A stretch of DNA of 25,171 nucleotides from J038 sp036734085 (GTDB lineage: Bacteria; Chloroflexota; Anaerolineae; Aggregatilineales; Phototrophicaceae). Of the stretch, positions 23,451 to 25,171 are shown piece by piece. How positions within the stretch are numbered: position 1 is the stretch's first letter; each line of letters starts with the position of its first letter. Made by a program: the position numbers and the translations under genes. A model generated the notes under the pieces. It ran no database searches and was not told where the DNA came from. It saw only the letters and a program-made list of their open reading frames with translations. The DNA is taken from assembly GCA_036734085.1 (NCBI GenBank), contig DAIMZF010000038.1, forward strand, positions 1-25,171. The letters run 5' to 3'.

Positions 23451-23909
23451 ATGTTACGCACTGCTCTATCCACCCTGGCGGAATTAGCCGTTGATGGCGT
23501 AACCAATTACGACATCGACGCCTTGCCGCTACAAGTCAAGCGCGGGCAATTGCCCGTTTTGCTGGTGCTCCCGTTAGATTTAGATACGTTGGAATCCGAA
23601 CGGCGGTTGTTCGGGGAGCGCGACGGTTTTTCCGCCGGGAGCTTTAGCAACGGCGCACAGACGGTTTCTTACAGCATCACGCATCTGCTACTGGTTGCGC
23701 CGGTTACGGGCGGGCGTGGCTGGCGGGATACCGTGCCGCATCTGGTCGATTTTATCGACGCCTACCTCACCGCCCTAGCGCCAACCGTCACGCTGGATGG
23801 CTTGTTGCTAGAGCCGACTCAAGTCCGTGTGGAGCCGGGCACATACAACTATGGCGATATGTCCTATGTCGGCTGTGCCTTCCGCCACCGTTGGCTGATG
23901 ATGATTTAG
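23451..23909 (+). CDS. Small hypothetical protein, possibly a phage tail accessory protein
   Basis: A 152-residue protein with mixed alpha/beta character and no membrane segment or catalytic motif. The central part (LPVLLVLPLDLDTLESERRLFG; THLLLVAPVTGGRGWRDTV) and the C-terminal end (YVGCAFRHRWLMMI) resemble, in length and layout, tail-terminator or head-tail-joining proteins of siphophages, where an N-terminal helix is followed by a small sheet and a final strand. That is inference from context: the next gene, 18 bases downstream, looks like a phage tail structural protein. AGAAAGG, 10 bases before ATG 23451, supports the start. Codon use is like the neighbours, so no recent transfer is evident from composition. 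Confidence 0.6.
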   Translation: MLRTALSTLAELAVDGVTNYDIDALPLQVKRGQLPVLLVLPLDLDTLESERRLFGERDGFSAGSFSNGAQTVSYSITHLLLVAPVTGGRGWRDTVPHLVDFIDAYLTALAPTVTLDGLLLEPTQVRVEPGTYNYGDMSYVGCAFRHRWLMMI

Positions 23910-23927
23910 CCGGAGGCTTATTGACAC

Positions 23928-25171
23928 ATGCCCATAGATTATCGTGTTTTAATCGACTACGCCGACAACGGCGAAGACGCCGCAGACATCACCGCCGACG
24001 TTGTCGCGCTCAACTGGCGCTTAGGCATGGAACGCCCGTTTGATACCGTCAGCCGCCCCACACGCGCTACCGTCACGGTTCGCAACTGGGGCGGCGCATA
24101 CTCACCGGAGCGCGGCGACTTACAATCCAGCCTTGCGCTTACCATCCTCAGCGATGACGGCACACACCAACGCCTGCATTTTTCCGGCTTTGTGCGGCGC
24201 ATCACGCCTTCTGCGGGGGATTATGGTGTGCGGATGGCGGACATCATCGCGGAAGGGGCAGAGGCGCAACTGCTGAACAACACCGTCAGCATCGCACCCT
24301 TGCAGAAGACATCCGCCGATGCTGTGATTCATGCCGTGTTGGATGCCTGCCGTCTGCGTCTGTATCCGTCCGCGTCGTATTGCCTGATTGATATTGCCGG
24401 ACGTAACGTGATTAACGAGTTCAACATCTACGGGGAACAGAACATCGCCCGTAGTCTGGACGAGGGAAAATCCACCTTTGCCTATATCGGCGACACATGG
24501 CAGGGCGGCATCCCGGCATGGCAAGCCATCGCGGAGGCAACATCCAGCGAACGCGGGCGCTTTTTCATCAACCGGGCTGGCGAAGCCGTCTTCTACAATC
24601 GCCATACCATCATGCTGAATAACACCGTTGCGGCCACCTTCAGCGATGATATGCACGGGCTACGCTATGTATACGGTAGCGGCTTAGTCAACGAGATTAC
24701 AGTCACGGTGCAACCGCGCACCATCGGCTTGCCGGATAGCATCGTGTGGCGGCTCGGCCAGCCTCAGCGCATCCGCGCCAATAGTGTACAAAGCATTCGC
24801 GCCACCTATCAGGACGATGCCGGGCAAGCCATTGGCGCGTTAGATGTGGCCTATCCGTTGCCGGGCATCCATTACAGCGCCAGCCAAAACGCGGACGGAA
24901 GCGGCGCAGACCGTACCGCCGCGCTGGAGCTATCGGTCACGTTCAGCGCGGGCGGGGCGGCGCTTCAGGTACGCAATAGCACCCATCAAGACGTTTATCT
25001 GCAAATGCTGACCCTGCGCGGCACACCCCTCACCACGCAAGACCCGGTGACACTGGTCATCGTGGATAAAGTCCGCATCGCGTTGGATGGTCTGCGTCCG
25101 CTTGACCTGAATCTGCCCGCCATCACCACGCTGGAAGAAGCCGAGCGCATCGGCCTATACGAATTATTCCG
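23928..25171 (+). CDS. Phage-tail-like structural protein (5' part, truncated by window end)
   Basis: An open frame from ATG 23928, preceded by GGAGG at 23912-23916, to the window edge: at least 414 residues without a stop. The N-terminus (ITADVVALNWRLGMERPFD, then RPTRATVTVRNWGGAYSPE) matches the layout seen in minor tail or baseplate proteins of siphophages, in which a tandem '...ATVTLxNxxGxYSP' block is followed by a small barrel (HFSGFVRRITP). The middle has alternating strands and a domain around AWQAIAEATSSERGRFFINRAGEAVFYNRH, again common in phage tail-hub-like proteins. No enzyme motif is visible. It lies 18 bases after the preceding small gene, so the two are co-transcribed. Assignment to phage, tailocin or another contractile structure is inference. 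Confidence 0.6.
   Translation, partial: MPIDYRVLIDYADNGEDAADITADVVALNWRLGMERPFDTVSRPTRATVTVRNWGGAYSPERGDLQSSLALTILSDDGTHQRLHFSGFVRRITPSAGDYGVRMADIIAEGAEAQLLNNTVSIAPLQKTSADAVIHAVLDACRLRLYPSASYCLIDIAGRNVINEFNIYGEQNIARSLDEGKSTFAYIGDTWQGGIPAWQAIAEATSSERGRFFINRAGEAVFYNRHTIMLNNTVAATFSDDMHGLRYVYGSGLVNEITVTVQPRTIGLPDSIVWRLGQPQRIRANSVQSIRATYQDDAGQAIGALDVAYPLPGIHYSASQNADGSGADRTAALELSVTFSAGGAALQVRNSTHQDVYLQMLTLRGTPLTTQDPVTLVIVDKVRIALDGLRPLDLNLPAITTLEEAERIGLYELF

Noticed and set aside
1..25171. CRISPR arrays, tRNA or rRNA genes, insertion sequences
   Set aside because: No spaced direct-repeat array, cloverleaf, rRNA segment, transposase or terminal inverted repeat pair was recognised by eye on either strand.

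Overview
The window looks like a bacterial chromosome fragment from a draft or metagenome assembly, because it contains two runs of exactly 100 N (6866-6965 and 9788-9887). Coding density is high, genes overlap by 4-14 bases, Shine-Dalgarno sites are ordinary, and the base composition looks moderately GC-rich (not counted). The mixture of genes (polyunsaturated-fatty-acid-synthase-like megasynthase, DUF362 protein, SET-domain protein, PP2C phosphatase, hybrid REC-histidine kinase, PspA) would fit a Chloroflexota/Anaerolineae-type organism. That placement is inference; no rRNA or marker gene is present.

Layout. (1) 1-2764: the 3' end of a membrane-protein gene converging on a polytopic membrane protein, then a DUF362 gene translationally coupled to a DEDDh 3'-5' exonuclease gene. 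(2) 3019-15624, the main interest: a three-gene Pfa-like iterative lipid/polyketide synthase. The first gene encodes KS-AT-ACP(n)-psiKR, the second the catalytic half of KR plus a PKS-type DH, and the third KS-CLF-AT(PfaB-like)-FabA-like DH. The first gene is interrupted by a gap inside its tandem ACP array, and the second gap lies between the second and third genes. (3) 15703-21313: an ABC-2 permease, a serine-hydrolase-fold protein lacking canonical catalytic residues, a PP2C-type phosphatase, a REC-histidine kinase and PspA. This reads as an envelope/signalling block. (4) 21475-23238, minus strand: a SET-domain protein followed by a TIM-barrel glycosidase-like protein, separated from pspA by a strong bidirectional terminator. 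(5) 23451-25171: a small hypothetical gene and the 5' part of a phage-tail-like structural gene that runs off the window.

How the megasynthase probably works (inference from family knowledge): the two AT domains load malonyl or other acyl units on the ACP array, the KS and KS-CLF pairs elongate, the split KR reduces, and the PKS-type and FabA-type DHs dehydrate/isomerise. No PfaD-type enoyl reductase, phosphopantetheinyl transferase, thioesterase or acyltransferase is visible here. Either these act in trans or the product is unusually unsaturated. The most unusual points are the break of the KR exactly between its structural and catalytic halves with a hairpin in the break, a possible internal translation start that would give a free DH protein, a local reading-frame excursion in the third gene, and a hydrolase-like protein with a substituted active site inside the signalling block.
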